Shown here: in pieces, positions 18,453-27,145 of the stretch
Layout of the letters: each line of letters starts with the position of its first letter
Position numbering within the stretch: position 1 is the first letter of the stretch
NCBI GenBank assembly: GCA_951812505.1
Contig: CATOSI010000002.1
Coordinates: 682,001-746,000 of the forward strand
Source: an uncultured Dehalococcoidia bacterium
GTDB taxonomy: Bacteria; Chloroflexota; Dehalococcoidia; Lucifugimonadales; UBA1123
DNA length: 64,000 nucleotides
Reading direction: 5' to 3'
The notes under the pieces: model-generated
The model's database searches: none
Told to the model about the DNA's origin: nothing
What the model saw: the letters and a program-made list of their open reading frames with translations, nothing else
Program-made: the position numbers and the translations under genes

Positions 18453-19508
18453 ATGAAGATCCCACCAGACAATTTCGCCATCGACAAGACCTTTGAAAGA
18501 CTGAAACAAATACTGGATAGTCCTGTCACCGAAGTTACAGGTCGTGGAAACAAGGGTCAAGTTCAATGCGACGCACTAGTTTCAGCGAGAACGTACACAT
18601 TCGCACTGGAGTGGAAGAGGTCTGGAACGTTGGGAAACATAGCACCTGTCGCCAACAGGCTGCGCCAGGAGACCAGATCATCCAAGCCTCGACTGATTCC
18701 ACTACTTTCAGTTCCCTACATGGGGCAGAGAGGCAGGGATTACTGTCGGGACATCGGTGTGTCCTGGCTTGACCTCTCAGGCAACTCCAGCATAACCGCC
18801 AGGAACCTTTACGTCAGGGAGACCGGTAATAGAAATCGCTTCCGCAGGCGAGGCCCGGTAGAGAGCCCGTTCGGCCCGAAGGGTTCCCGCATAACCCGGT
18901 GGATATTGGCCCATCCAGGCGAGAATTTCCGCCAGCGAGATTTGGCGGAGGCATCAGGGCTGAACAAGGGTTATACAAGCAGGGTGGTAAGAAAGCTCGT
19001 CGACAGTCAACTGGTTACGCGACGACGCTCAGGCATTGAAGTGGATGACCCGGATATCCTCCTGGAGGCATGGAATGAAGCGTACCAATTTACCAGACAC
19101 GCACTGATACCAGGACACATAACGTCCAGGTCGGGCGCGACTCTCACCCGGGAGATTGCCGGCGTTCTTGAAGAACATCAGGTGAGGTACGCCATGACGG
19201 GTTTACCGGCCGCATGGTTTTATACCCGGTTTGCATCTTTCAGGCTAGTCACTGTGTATCTCGAGAAAGTTCCTTCTGAGGAACTGAAGCAGGAGCTTTC
19301 GTTTCGGGAAGACCGTCGAGGAGCGAATATATGGTTCGTCGTTCCCAATGACGCGGGAGTGTTCGATTGTGGTAGGACTCGGGATGATGTGAGATGTGTC
19401 CATCCGGCACAGGCCTACCTCGATCTCCAGCAACATCCTGAGCGAGCCACTGAAGCAGCCGGCGAACTCAAGGACAGATTCCCGGGATGGAGAGGGGTTG
19501 ATGGATAA
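18453..19508 (+). CDS. AbiEi-like antitoxin / autorepressor, copy 2
   Basis: A 351-residue paralogue of the protein at 11652-12710, collinear along its length. The winged helix lies near residues 145-200 (TRWILAHPGENFRQRDLAEA, then NKGYTSRVVRKLV). The C-terminal signature blocks GANIWFVVPNDAGVFD and RCVHPAQAYLDL are present. It has no Shine-Dalgarno sequence and begins about 10 nt after the -10 box, so a leaderless mRNA is likely. The toxin gene starts inside its last codons (8-nt overlap). It is intact while its toxin carries a nonsense codon, so it may persist as an orphan antitoxin or repressor and could cross-act on copy 1. Confidence 0.8.
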   Translation: MKIPPDNFAIDKTFERLKQILDSPVTEVTGRGNKGQVQCDALVSARTYTFALEWKRSGTLGNIAPVANRLRQETRSSKPRLIPLLSVPYMGQRGRDYCRDIGVSWLDLSGNSSITARNLYVRETGNRNRFRRRGPVESPFGPKGSRITRWILAHPGENFRQRDLAEASGLNKGYTSRVVRKLVDSQLVTRRRSGIEVDDPDILLEAWNEAYQFTRHALIPGHITSRSGATLTREIAGVLEEHQVRYAMTGLPAAWFYTRFASFRLVTVYLEKVPSEELKQELSFREDRRGANIWFVVPNDAGVFDCGRTRDDVRCVHPAQAYLDLQQHPERATEAAGELKDRFPGWRGVDG

Positions 19509-20373
19509 GCCGTCCACACATAATGGGTACAGCGAAGACGACCTCCTTAATGTCAGGAGGTGCTGCCTGTATCTCGCGACGAAACTTGGAAGTCTGGCAG
19601 ACGACATTGTAATAGTTGGTGGGTTGGTTCCCTCACTGCTGATCGACCATGATGGTACATGCGAGGGTACGGACGGGGATCCACTATTCACAGCGCATTC
19701 GGGCACCAAAGACTTGGACTTGGGGCTCCCCTTGTCAATTCTGGAGGAGGAGAGATATACGGAATTGAGTTCAGCGCTGAGGAGTGCGGGATTCTCTCCT
19801 GATGACAACAACGGTAATCTCACACGCCAGAGGTGGAGGATCCGGGAACCTAACTCTGCCACGGTTGACTTCTTAATAGCACCAAGCACCGGAGATGACA
19901 TCCCGGGGCGCCTTCGAAATATCGAGCACGACTTCGCAGCCATCATTACTCCGGGTCTGCATCTTGCATTCGCCGACCGGAAGAAGGTAAGACTGGAGGG
20001 GTACACGCTGTTTGATGAATGGGCAGAAAGATATGTGTGAGTATGCGGAGCGGGCGCGTTCATCGTCCTGAAGGCGCTGGCTCTGGAAGGACGTGGGGAA
20101 AACAAAGACGCATACGACCTCGCCTACATGCTGAATGCCACCATCTTTGATGACTCGTCCCTCAAAAGCATCCTTTCATTCCTGTCTGATCACAGGGATG
20201 ATCCAGATGTTCAGAGGGCTCTGTCCATCATCAGGAGAGACTTCGAGCGACGAGAAGGGATCGGACCCCAAAGAACGGCCCGGTTCTTGGGGTCGGAGGA
20301 TGACGACAGTGTGGTAGCTGATGCTCATGGACTGGCCCAGTGGTTATTGCAGCGAGTGGATAGCTTGTTGTGA
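19501..20373 (+). pseudogene. AbiEii-like nucleotidyltransferase toxin, copy 2, in-frame TGA
   Basis: ATG 19501 opens a frame that aligns with toxin copy 1: IVIVGGLVPSLL, then TKDLDLGLPL with the D-x-D metal site. At 20038-20040 a TGA interrupts it. The same frame continues VCGAGAFIVLKALALEGRG and KDAYDLAYM to 20373, matching copy 1 past the stop. In copy 1 the residue at the stop position is Trp (MWICG against V-stop-VCG), so a single TGG to TGA change explains the break. The expected product is 179 aa, lacking the C-terminal third. Readthrough cannot be excluded, but other genes here use TGG for Trp and TGA as stop. Confidence 0.8.
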
Positions 20374-20445
20374 ATTTCGCAGTCGCGGCGTCATCATGAT
20401 GGCGGTCCATGGCACGGAAAGGTTTAGGCAGTTACAAAGAACGTA

Positions 20446-21510
20446 ATGAGATATTCGAACCAAATTGATGGGTGTAGAATCTGGATTGGCTACCAGGGTG
20501 TAGGCTATTGGAGTCAGGATCGTAGTGAGATAGCCGTCGAAGTTTCACCTCGCGCAGGTGGCAAGTATTCAATAACCCGATCGGCAAAATGGAAGATCGA
20601 GGATGCAGGTTTGGATGACTTTCAAAAGGCACGCTTAACTTCGGCACTGGTCAATCAACGGATACGAGGCGTCGAATGGCCTGTAGTAACCCCTGAACTT
20701 GTAGAGGAGGCCAGGTCCGCTCCGCAGCTTGCACCCGAATGTCGAGCTGCCAGGCTACTTCGACACATTGCTCAGTATTCGTCGGGTGCAATTGGCAGGT
20801 GGGTACCTATACTCGACATATCAAACCTTTCTTATTGGGAAGCTTTAGCGTGGTCGGATTCGGTGAGCTGGAACGAAGTTGCCTACCTGTGCGAGTACCT
20901 GTCGGAGAAGAAGTGGATCAAGCTCACACGATTTGATGATGGCAGTCTCGATTTCCGTGTTTTGCTGACGGTAGAAGGGCATAGCCGAGTTGCGGCTCTC
21001 AACGCTGCCTCTTCCATATGCGTCAATCCGGATCATACTGACAACGTTCAGCGAATAGTAGAATCACCAGTGGCTACGAATCTCCACGATGCATACACTA
21101 GGGAATACGATTTCTTCATTTCCCATGCAAGTGAAGATAAAGAGGACTTCGTGCGCCAACTAGCTGAATCGCTTGCTCTGAGTGGCGCAAAGGTATGGTA
21201 CGACGAGTTCACACTTAAGGTAGGTGACAGCTTGCGGCTCGAAATCGACCGAGGACTCGCCAATTCAAGATTCGGAATCGTAGTCCTGTCGGACAATTTC
21301 TTCAAGAAGGAGTGGCCAGTAAGCGAATTGAATGGTCTGGTGACACTCCAGATGCAAGGACAGGGACGAATATTACCGATATGGCACAAAGTGTCTAAAG
21401 AGGAAATCTCAAGATTCAGTCCGACTTTGGCAGATCGAGTCGCATTGCGAACAGCGGCCAAGAGTGTTGAGGCGATAACTACTGAACTCATGTCTATGTT
21501 ACGTGAATAG
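20446..21510 (+). CDS. TIR-domain effector with N-terminal sensor-like region
   Basis: A 354-residue protein. The C-terminal TIR domain starts at YDFFISHASEDKEDF (about 221) and runs through KVWYDEFTL, GDSLRLEIDRGLANSRFGIV and WPVSELNGL. Glu 294 in WPVSEL sits where TIR NADases have their catalytic Glu. About residues 130-190 look like a winged-helix fold (WNEVAYLCEYLSEKKWIKL). Bacterial TIR proteins of this kind cleave NAD or make signalling nucleotides during phage infection. No Thoeris ThsA, Argonaute or CBASS partner is beside it, so it may act alone. It follows the broken AbiE toxin by 72 bp. NADase activity is inferred from family knowledge. Confidence 0.75.
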   Translation: MRYSNQIDGCRIWIGYQGVGYWSQDRSEIAVEVSPRAGGKYSITRSAKWKIEDAGLDDFQKARLTSALVNQRIRGVEWPVVTPELVEEARSAPQLAPECRAARLLRHIAQYSSGAIGRWVPILDISNLSYWEALAWSDSVSWNEVAYLCEYLSEKKWIKLTRFDDGSLDFRVLLTVEGHSRVAALNAASSICVNPDHTDNVQRIVESPVATNLHDAYTREYDFFISHASEDKEDFVRQLAESLALSGAKVWYDEFTLKVGDSLRLEIDRGLANSRFGIVVLSDNFFKKEWPVSELNGLVTLQMQGQGRILPIWHKVSKEEISRFSPTLADRVALRTAAKSVEAITTELMSMLRE

Positions 21511-21847
21511 GCGACAGGGGTGTTGGGTAGCGGCCCTCAGTAACCCTTCGGGGTAACGATTCCGTCGTTGTACTTGACTCCCAGACGTCCTTTGTCCTAG
21601 TGAGCCGATTACCTAAAGGGCCCTTAAGTTCTGGGGAGGTAGGCGAATAGTTGAACAATCTGCCGTCTGGACGGATGCTGAGGACCATAGAGATCCGCTC
21701 TGGAAGTATTGAGACATTTTGCCACCTTTTGTCCCACTCTCCCGACCTCTCCGTAGCTGGGGCCGGTCCTTAAACTCGACAACCTACGCCCGTTCTGGGA
21801 CAATCACTCGGGGAAGGTGTCTTTGCGGAAGTCGTGGAAAGTGACTG
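21511..21847. other. Intergenic region with no recognised gene
   Basis: About 340 bp between the TIR gene and the convergent hypothetical operon. I find no RNA gene, no strong hairpin with a U-run and no convincing small ORF. Transcription from both sides converges here. Confidence 0.5.
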
Positions 21848-22672
21848 CTACTCAGCAGTGCCTTGCGAAGATAGCCTCATTTCCACCCTACTCACTTCCT
21901 GGTAAGCTCTGGTGGCACGTATCAATTCCAGATTAGTGACCGTGGCGTCCGCCATCTCTTCCGTTTGTAGTATCAGTCGCTCGGCTGCGAAAATCAACGC
22001 GGCGCTCACTGAATTCGCTACCATGACAAGACCCGCCAGCGTAACCGTCTTCACGAATGGCTCAACAATCTCGACCTTTCGTGAGATTGTATAACTCGCA
22101 GGAGACCATGCTCTGGTGAAATGTGTGAATGCCTGGCTGAACTCGCTATACGATACAGGACTCTTATCCGCCAACTCGCGCAATTCCTGATCGTCCGGCC
22201 CCTGTAAATTCCTCATCTTTCCCAACACTTTCCGTGGGCTGAAGTCTGCCTCTCTTGCGCGATAGACCGCAGCCCTGAACTCCTCAAGATCGCTTTCCGA
22301 CACCATGAATAGGAGCATAAGATTCGTAACTTCTTCAATGCCCCGAATCAGGGACATGGACTCGCTGATATACCCGCCTAGCAGGAGTCGGATAGCTGCT
22401 CTCGCGTTGCTCGCAGTCCTCGCTACCATGTGTCTTTCCAAGTGATCGCCATCCGTGCCTTCACAACCCCACACGCACGTAGCAACGCGACCAAGATGCG
22501 AAAGAGCAATACCTAGGACGTCGAACAGGTCAGGGACATCATTCGGAGTCTCGGCGGCAAGCCAGTTCATAAACGCGGCTTCGGAGCCTTCCTCAAGATC
22601 TCGGACTCTCTCCAAGAACTCCCTTCCGCCAGGATGATTTCCACTTGCTTCGAGCATTGCGGTTTCCCTCAT
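21848..22672 (-). CDS. Hypothetical helical protein, second gene of a two-gene operon
   Basis: A 274-residue, mostly helical protein that I do not recognise. Its central part (SNARAAIRLLLGGYISESMSLIRGIEEV) resembles uncharacterised helical proteins of the DUF5677 type that often sit in accessory regions. A hydrophobic stretch lies near 215-235 (AGLVMVANSVSAALIFAAER). ATG 22672 overlaps the stop of the upstream gene by 4 nt, so the two are translationally coupled and probably act together. Confidence 0.6.
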   Translation of the reverse strand: MRETAMLEASGNHPGGREFLERVRDLEEGSEAAFMNWLAAETPNDVPDLFDVLGIALSHLGRVATCVWGCEGTDGDHLERHMVARTASNARAAIRLLLGGYISESMSLIRGIEEVTNLMLLFMVSESDLEEFRAAVYRAREADFSPRKVLGKMRNLQGPDDQELRELADKSPVSYSEFSQAFTHFTRAWSPASYTISRKVEIVEPFVKTVTLAGLVMVANSVSAALIFAAERLILQTEEMADATVTNLELIRATRAYQEVSRVEMRLSSQGTAE

Positions 22673-24003
22673 TTCCTGGCCGCGGCGTCGAATTCGTCGG
22701 CCATCTCCTTGCCCAGCGTCTGTTCCGGCTCGATCTCAGGTAGCGGACACTCACTCCAGAAATGTTGGATGTACTCGCAGTATTGTCGCCCGCTCGAGGA
22801 GACGCAGTCCGGCCACGCACACTTCGTCTGTCCATCGGCGTTTATCTTGAAGGGAACACACGCCACTTCCCCATCCACATCTCCGAACATCTTGACTAGA
22901 TGGAACTCCTCTGGGCGGTGGTAGAGATACACTTTGTGGCATTCCAGAAGGTTCTGAACCTGGGAGATCCAGTCGGGAACCTCGTCCATAAAATACCGGT
23001 AATCTGTTTGCCTGCCCAGTGGATTCTCGGCGTGAAGTATGCCACCCAGCCTGCCGTATACTTCAATGAGTTTATCTTCGCTCAAGTATCCTTCCACTAG
23101 TTCCGCCGGCTCTCCTCCCGGACGGCTTCCGGCGGCATCCACTGGCCTCGGATAAAATCTGGGATGAAGGCGCTTCAGTTCTCTCATCTTCTTGCTGATA
23201 TCCTGGGAGCTCTGCAGTTCCTTCCGCGACTTTTGCCAGACGTCCTTGTTGGAAACGAGTGAGCTGAAGACGACGAGCTCAAGCAGCATTCTGAGCTGGA
23301 GGCAGACCGACTCCACACGGGTCCGGTTTGTGATTCCGGGCATCTCCATCATCTGACGGATCGATTCGACCCTGGACTTCACTTCTCGCATGAGGTCGAT
23401 GTACTGGGCAATGTCCAAGCTCTCCGCCAGCTTCATCTCCCATTCGCAGTTTAGACACACAATCATCCAACCCCAGTCCACCAGGCTGCTTCCTTGAAGT
23501 TCCAAAGAGTCGTCCCCACATCTGGGGCAGATCTGGTACTCCTGTCCGTCCACTCCCCTGACAGGTCCCTCCGAGTAGAGCTCGGGACTCATTGACGTAT
23601 TGGAGAACTCTGGTATCTCCCCGCATCTGGGGCAGGGTTCTGTGGGCCGGATGCCGTACATCATGTTGTCCAGCGCCGCCTCCGGGTGACCGTTGGGACA
23701 CTCACCTTGGGGCGGCGAGGCCATCCGGGGTTCTGCGAACAGGGCCTGGGCCTCGCCGCAAGTCCTCATCCCCATACACCGTTCGATGTTCTCGATGCTT
23801 ACGCTTGTCAGCTGAAAAGCCCGTGTGGCCGAGTCTCCATAATCGTCCCAGCCCTCAATGGCAATGATGTCCCCAACCTCGGACACTTCCGTGCCGTTGT
23901 TGGCGATAGACCAGCAGACCTGCCCATAGAGGGGCACCTCGCCGATTGTGAGTAGTTCTTCCAAATCCTGGGTCTGCGCTTTCTGCTTCCGATTCTTCTC
24001 CAT
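22669..24003 (-). CDS. Zinc-ribbon protein with HEPN-like C-terminus
   Basis: Start is set at ATG 24003 (444 aa) because AAGGA lies 10 nt upstream; a longer frame to 24114 exists. The N-terminal half has repeated Cys pairs of zinc ribbons: CPNGH, CPRCGEIPEF, CPRCGDDSLEL and CLNCEWEM. The C-terminal half is helical with a segment EDKLIEVYGRLGGILHAENPLG that resembles helical HEPN-like proteins but lacks the catalytic R-x4-6-H. A further Cys/His cluster follows (CAWPDC...YCEYIQHFW). No known family is certain. It may bind nucleic acid. It is coupled by a 4-nt overlap to the gene at 21848. Confidence 0.6.
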   Translation of the reverse strand: MEKNRKQKAQTQDLEELLTIGEVPLYGQVCWSIANNGTEVSEVGDIIAIEGWDDYGDSATRAFQLTSVSIENIERCMGMRTCGEAQALFAEPRMASPPQGECPNGHPEAALDNMMYGIRPTEPCPRCGEIPEFSNTSMSPELYSEGPVRGVDGQEYQICPRCGDDSLELQGSSLVDWGWMIVCLNCEWEMKLAESLDIAQYIDLMREVKSRVESIRQMMEMPGITNRTRVESVCLQLRMLLELVVFSSLVSNKDVWQKSRKELQSSQDISKKMRELKRLHPRFYPRPVDAAGSRPGGEPAELVEGYLSEDKLIEVYGRLGGILHAENPLGRQTDYRYFMDEVPDWISQVQNLLECHKVYLYHRPEEFHLVKMFGDVDGEVACVPFKINADGQTKCAWPDCVSSSGRQYCEYIQHFWSECPLPEIEPEQTLGKEMADEFDAAARK

Positions 24004-24164
24004 GTATATCTCATCCTTGCGAATTGGAAATCTGTACAGCTTCGGTGGGCTAAGAATTGGCATGAGTATCGCAGCCCAGATGTTCCGGTTCAATACTTGA
24101 TCGCGGAAGTCCACAGTGCTAGGGTAGATTCATGCAGTAGGCTTCTACCTAGAGGTGCATATCC

Positions 24165-24422
24165 ATGAGCTTGAACATCAAGAATGAACAGACCCACCAA
24201 TTGGCAAGGGAGCTTGCTCAGCTGACCGGCGAGACCATGACGGGCGCAATTACCATAGCGCTCAGGGAGAAGCTAGACAGGGAAAAACACGAGCGGAGCG
24301 TCGAGGCCCGAATACAGAGGCTACGGGGGATACGCAAACGTTGTCGCAGCTTGCTGAGAGATGGGCCGTCCGCTGTCGAGCATGGAGACTTCCTCTATGA
24401 TGAGAACGGACTGCCGAATTGA
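24165..24422 (+). CDS. VapB-like antitoxin
   Basis: An 85-residue protein. The N-terminus, MSLNIKNEQTHQLARELAQL, has the short DNA-binding and dimerisation form of the VapB family that is typical of Rv0623-like antitoxins. A basic linker and an acidic toxin-binding tail (EHGDFLYDENGLPN) follow. It overlaps the PIN toxin gene by 4 nt. It should neutralise VapC and repress the operon. Confidence 0.85.
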   Translation: MSLNIKNEQTHQLARELAQLTGETMTGAITIALREKLDREKHERSVEARIQRLRGIRKRCRSLLRDGPSAVEHGDFLYDENGLPN

Positions 24423-24805
24423 TACTGGATACGTCCGCGCTGCTGGCCGTACTGTTCGATGAACCTGACACGGATTACTTCGAGCGTTTGATAGCCAGCA
24501 CAGCGCCCTGCCGGATCTCAGCGGTGAATCACCTCGAAGCGGCCATGGTCGTCGAGAGCCGCATGGGTGATGAAGGTGGGCGGCAACTCGACAACTTCGT
24601 GGATACAGCGGAGATAGAGCTCGTGCCCGTAACGCCGGAGCAGGCGCAGGCTGCACGGCTGGCCTGGCGCAAATATGGCAAGGGCAATCATCCCGCAGGC
24701 CTGAACTTTGGAGACTGCTTCGCCTATGCGCTGGCCGAGGCCACGAGGGAGCCGCTTTTGTTCAAGGGTGAGGATTTCACTCTCACGGACATAGAAGCCG
24801 CATGA
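24419..24805 (+). CDS. VapC-like PIN-domain RNase toxin
   Basis: 128 residues, translated from TTG 24419 (TTGA overlap with vapB). The PIN active-site acids are present: Asp4 (ILDTSALL), Glu40 (VNHLEAA), Asp99 (NFGDCFAYALA) and Asp119. VapC toxins cut tRNA or rRNA to stop translation. Unlike the other toxins nearby, this one appears intact. Confidence 0.9.
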   Translation: MILDTSALLAVLFDEPDTDYFERLIASTAPCRISAVNHLEAAMVVESRMGDEGGRQLDNFVDTAEIELVPVTPEQAQAARLAWRKYGKGNHPAGLNFGDCFAYALAEATREPLLFKGEDFTLTDIEAA

Positions 24806-24821
24806 CACCGGAGACCACACC

Positions 24822-25468
24822 ATGACCACCGCGATCCAGAGATACCGGAGGCCCAGGGGACAGTACCCGAAGCGGCGGGATTCCGAGCCCAGACCCAAGC
24901 CGCTGCCGGAATACCTGGAAGCCCACGAGGTGAACGCGCTGATGCGCGCCGCTCCGAACTCGCGGGCGGCGCTGCTGTTCCTTGTCCAGTGGCGGGCCGG
25001 GCTTCGCGTGTCGGAGGCCCTGGCACTCGAGGCCCGTGACCTGTCCCTTGACTCGGATATGCCGACGATGCACGTCAGGCGAGGCAAGGGAGCAAAACCG
25101 AGAATCGTTCCAGTCCACCCTGAGCTTCACTCCGCGCTATCCAGCTCGCTGCAGTTCGGGAATATCGCCCAGGGCGACAGGCAAGTTCTATTGTCGTGGC
25201 CGGCAAATGTTATTGTCGCGTATCAAGGTCCACCGCGGACAGGTGGATACGGGCGGCTACGGAGAAGGCAGAGGAGGCCGGCGCGATACCGGCGGGGCGA
25301 CGCATATCGAGTCATACGCTGAGGCATTCATACGCTCGGCATCTGCTGGTGAACGGGATACCGATCAACTACTTGAGCCGTTGGCTGGGGCATTCGTCAA
25401 TTCAGACGACCCTCATCTACTTGGAACTGGTGCCTGACCCAACGGGGAGTCTTGCAGCGGTGCCGTGA
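24822..25468 (+). pseudogene. Tyrosine recombinase (XerC/D-like), broken by an IS21-end scar
   Basis: The first frame (24822 to about 25175) gives LFLVQWRAGLRVSEALALEARDL with the first catalytic Arg and continues to NIAQGDR. The last frame (about 25225-25468) gives ADRWIRAATEKA, SSHTLRHSYARHLL, LSRWLGHSSIQTTLIYLEL, i.e. the His-Leu-Arg-His box, the Trp-Leu-Gly-His box and the final Tyr. Between them about 45 bp carry two copies of an IS21-type terminal repeat, and the frame changes at least once more. Together the halves make a full catalytic domain, so an intact ancestor was disrupted. It follows vapC by 16 bp. Confidence 0.8.
25177..25225 (+). repeat. Solo IS21-type terminal repeats inside the recombinase
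   Basis: Two units, acaggcaagttctattgtcg (25177-25196) and ccggcaaatgttattgtcg (25200-25218), match the pattern of the IS21 terminal repeats at 15709-15728. The tail cgcgtatca follows. No transposase genes accompany them. The second unit plus its tail recurs at 30935-30961. Confidence 0.65.
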
Positions 25469-25559
25469 AGTTAGAGTCCAAGTTGTCGAGGACGGGCGGA
25501 TATTGGACCATCGAGAACCCTATTCACAGGGGATGGCCGGTACAGATCGTCTCCCTCGC

Positions 25560-26207
25560 TTATGAAATAAGCTTAGCAAGGGAGTAAAGAAATATAACTC
25601 CAACTAAGAGGAATGTAGTCAGTAGAGCATTTCTTGTAGCGGTATGTGCAACCGTCATTTCATTGACCTTCTGATTGACTACCCATTCATTCCATTCGAC
25701 AAAAAACATATAGCTGTTGAGAATACGCCGCTTGAATCGTTCCTTACTCTCGCCTCTCTCTGGACATATGTCAGTGCGACTCAAATACCTATATCCCCTT
25801 CTCCTCAGACCACTAATGGTGGCCCATTGTGACCGGAGCAACTGAAGGATGATATATGTAATGAACACAACAGCCAGAACTCCAAAACATAGGTCGAGCC
25901 GATCCCTCTCACTAGTTCTGCCCAGTTGGGCTACGGCAACCAAACCAGCTGTAATCAATGCAGAGAGGATAGAAAGCAAGGTTAGTAGCGACATGAGCTT
26001 TCTCTCTACATCTCTACTATGGTCTTCTACAACGGACAATCGGCTTACAACGATTTTTTCTATTTCATCCAATAGTGGGTCATGTTCTGCACTAAGGCAA
26101 TCATCATATTTAGGCGCACCTTCAGGTTCTCCTGTTATACGTGGCCAAGCGAAGTCCAGGATCGCGTCCCCACAGACACCCATCCCATTTCTTATACGCT
26201 CAGCCAC
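25560..26207 (-). CDS. Membrane protein of the graspetide-like operon
   Basis: 215 residues with three predicted membrane segments: about 71-92 (SLLTLLSILSALITAGLVAV), 105-123 (CFGVLAVVFITYIILQLL) and 194-213 (TTFLLVGVIFLYSLAKL). The N-terminal 65 residues and the central charged loop should face the same side. It overlaps the ATP-grasp gene by 16 nt, so it is co-translated with it. I do not recognise the family. A role in immunity, export or anchoring of the modified peptide is a guess from context. No ABC transporter or protease is present nearby. Confidence 0.6.
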   Translation of the reverse strand: MAERIRNGMGVCGDAILDFAWPRITGEPEGAPKYDDCLSAEHDPLLDEIEKIVVSRLSVVEDHSRDVERKLMSLLTLLSILSALITAGLVAVAQLGRTSERDRLDLCFGVLAVVFITYIILQLLRSQWATISGLRRRGYRYLSRTDICPERGESKERFKRRILNSYMFFVEWNEWVVNQKVNEMTVAHTATRNALLTTFLLVGVIFLYSLAKLIS

Positions 26208-27145
26208 CGGGCTATCCTATCCGCAATAGGAAAACCTAATCTGTCCTCCAACCATAGCCACTCTCCATTAGGGTTGATCTCAAAAAATACATATTCGCCA
26301 CGAGAAGTGAGTGCGAGATCAATGGCTCCGAAGACCAAACCGAGTTTTCTAACCAAGCGCTGACAGAGATCATGTATATGCGTAGGGAGGAGATGCAACC
26401 TGTGTTCAATGTCCGGATTCTCGGTTGCTCTCCAATCCACCCTACTGGTCTCGTCCGCTTGAGAGAGTATCTCGGCAGCGAAAACCTCACCATCTATAAC
26501 TGTCACCCTAATGTCAGACTTCTTATCCACCTTCTCTTGAAACGTAACAGGAGAAAGGCACAACCCATCGAGGTCAGCAATATCCTCGGACATCACCGTA
26601 CTTGTGAATATAGCCCAATTCCCCGACGGGCGGCCCACATAGGCTGAGCTTACGGCTTTCGCGATCAAGCTACGGCCATCTGCGAAGCAGCGTGCTGAAT
26701 TTTGGTCATTGGTTACGAGAGTATGAGGCAAAGTAAAGCCAAGTTCGTGCGCCACCGCCAACTGATATAATTTTCTCTCCGCCTTCCAGATGGCTGATGG
26801 GGCGCTAAGCCATCTATGAGTGGGTAATGATGACCAGACTCCACCTAGGAATGCACGCGCCTCACGTGTACAGAACTCTTGAACATATGAGGGAAGATTG
26901 TCCGGCAGGTTCGGCGCGACATTGCGACGATACCAGACAGATCTAATCTGATCGCTCGCGACTATGCTATCCCCATCGGATATTCGAACTCCCTGGCAAG
27001 GATCAAAGCATACTTCGATCTCAAGGGGGAAGCGGTCGGTATCGAAACGAAAATAGGGTACTCCAAGTTGGGTTAGTTTGTTGCCTACATACCGTGGAGC
27101 CTCATCATAGGAAGTCGTGACGACCAATACTGTGCTAGCTGTCAT
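26192..27145 (-). CDS. ATP-grasp ribosomal peptide maturase (MvdC/MvdD-like)
   Basis: A 317-residue protein. The N-terminal pre-ATP-grasp part starts VLVVTTSYDEAPRYVGNKL and includes RFDTDRFP and SVWYRRN. The ATP-grasp fold follows, with LIAKAVSSAYVG, FQEKVDKKSDIRVTVID and the metal-binding tail VFFEINPNGEWLWLED (about 286-301). These features match ligases that make ester or amide cross-links between side chains of a precursor peptide (graspetides, such as microviridins). ATG 27145 overlaps the last codons of a short upstream ORF by 11 nt, the place expected for the precursor. Orientation and coupling make this a three-gene operon with the membrane protein downstream. Substrate residues are not proven. 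Confidence 0.85.
   Translation of the reverse strand: MTASTVLVVTTSYDEAPRYVGNKLTQLGVPYFRFDTDRFPLEIEVCFDPCQGVRISDGDSIVASDQIRSVWYRRNVAPNLPDNLPSYVQEFCTREARAFLGGVWSSLPTHRWLSAPSAIWKAERKLYQLAVAHELGFTLPHTLVTNDQNSARCFADGRSLIAKAVSSAYVGRPSGNWAIFTSTVMSEDIADLDGLCLSPVTFQEKVDKKSDIRVTVIDGEVFAAEILSQADETSRVDWRATENPDIEHRLHLLPTHIHDLCQRLVRKLGLVFGAIDLALTSRGEYVFFEINPNGEWLWLEDRLGFPIADRIARWLSV

Noticed and set aside
21511-21847. Structured RNA gene in the gap after the TIR gene
   Set aside because: Only short, imperfect hairpins (around 21541-21558) were seen; no known RNA class recognised.
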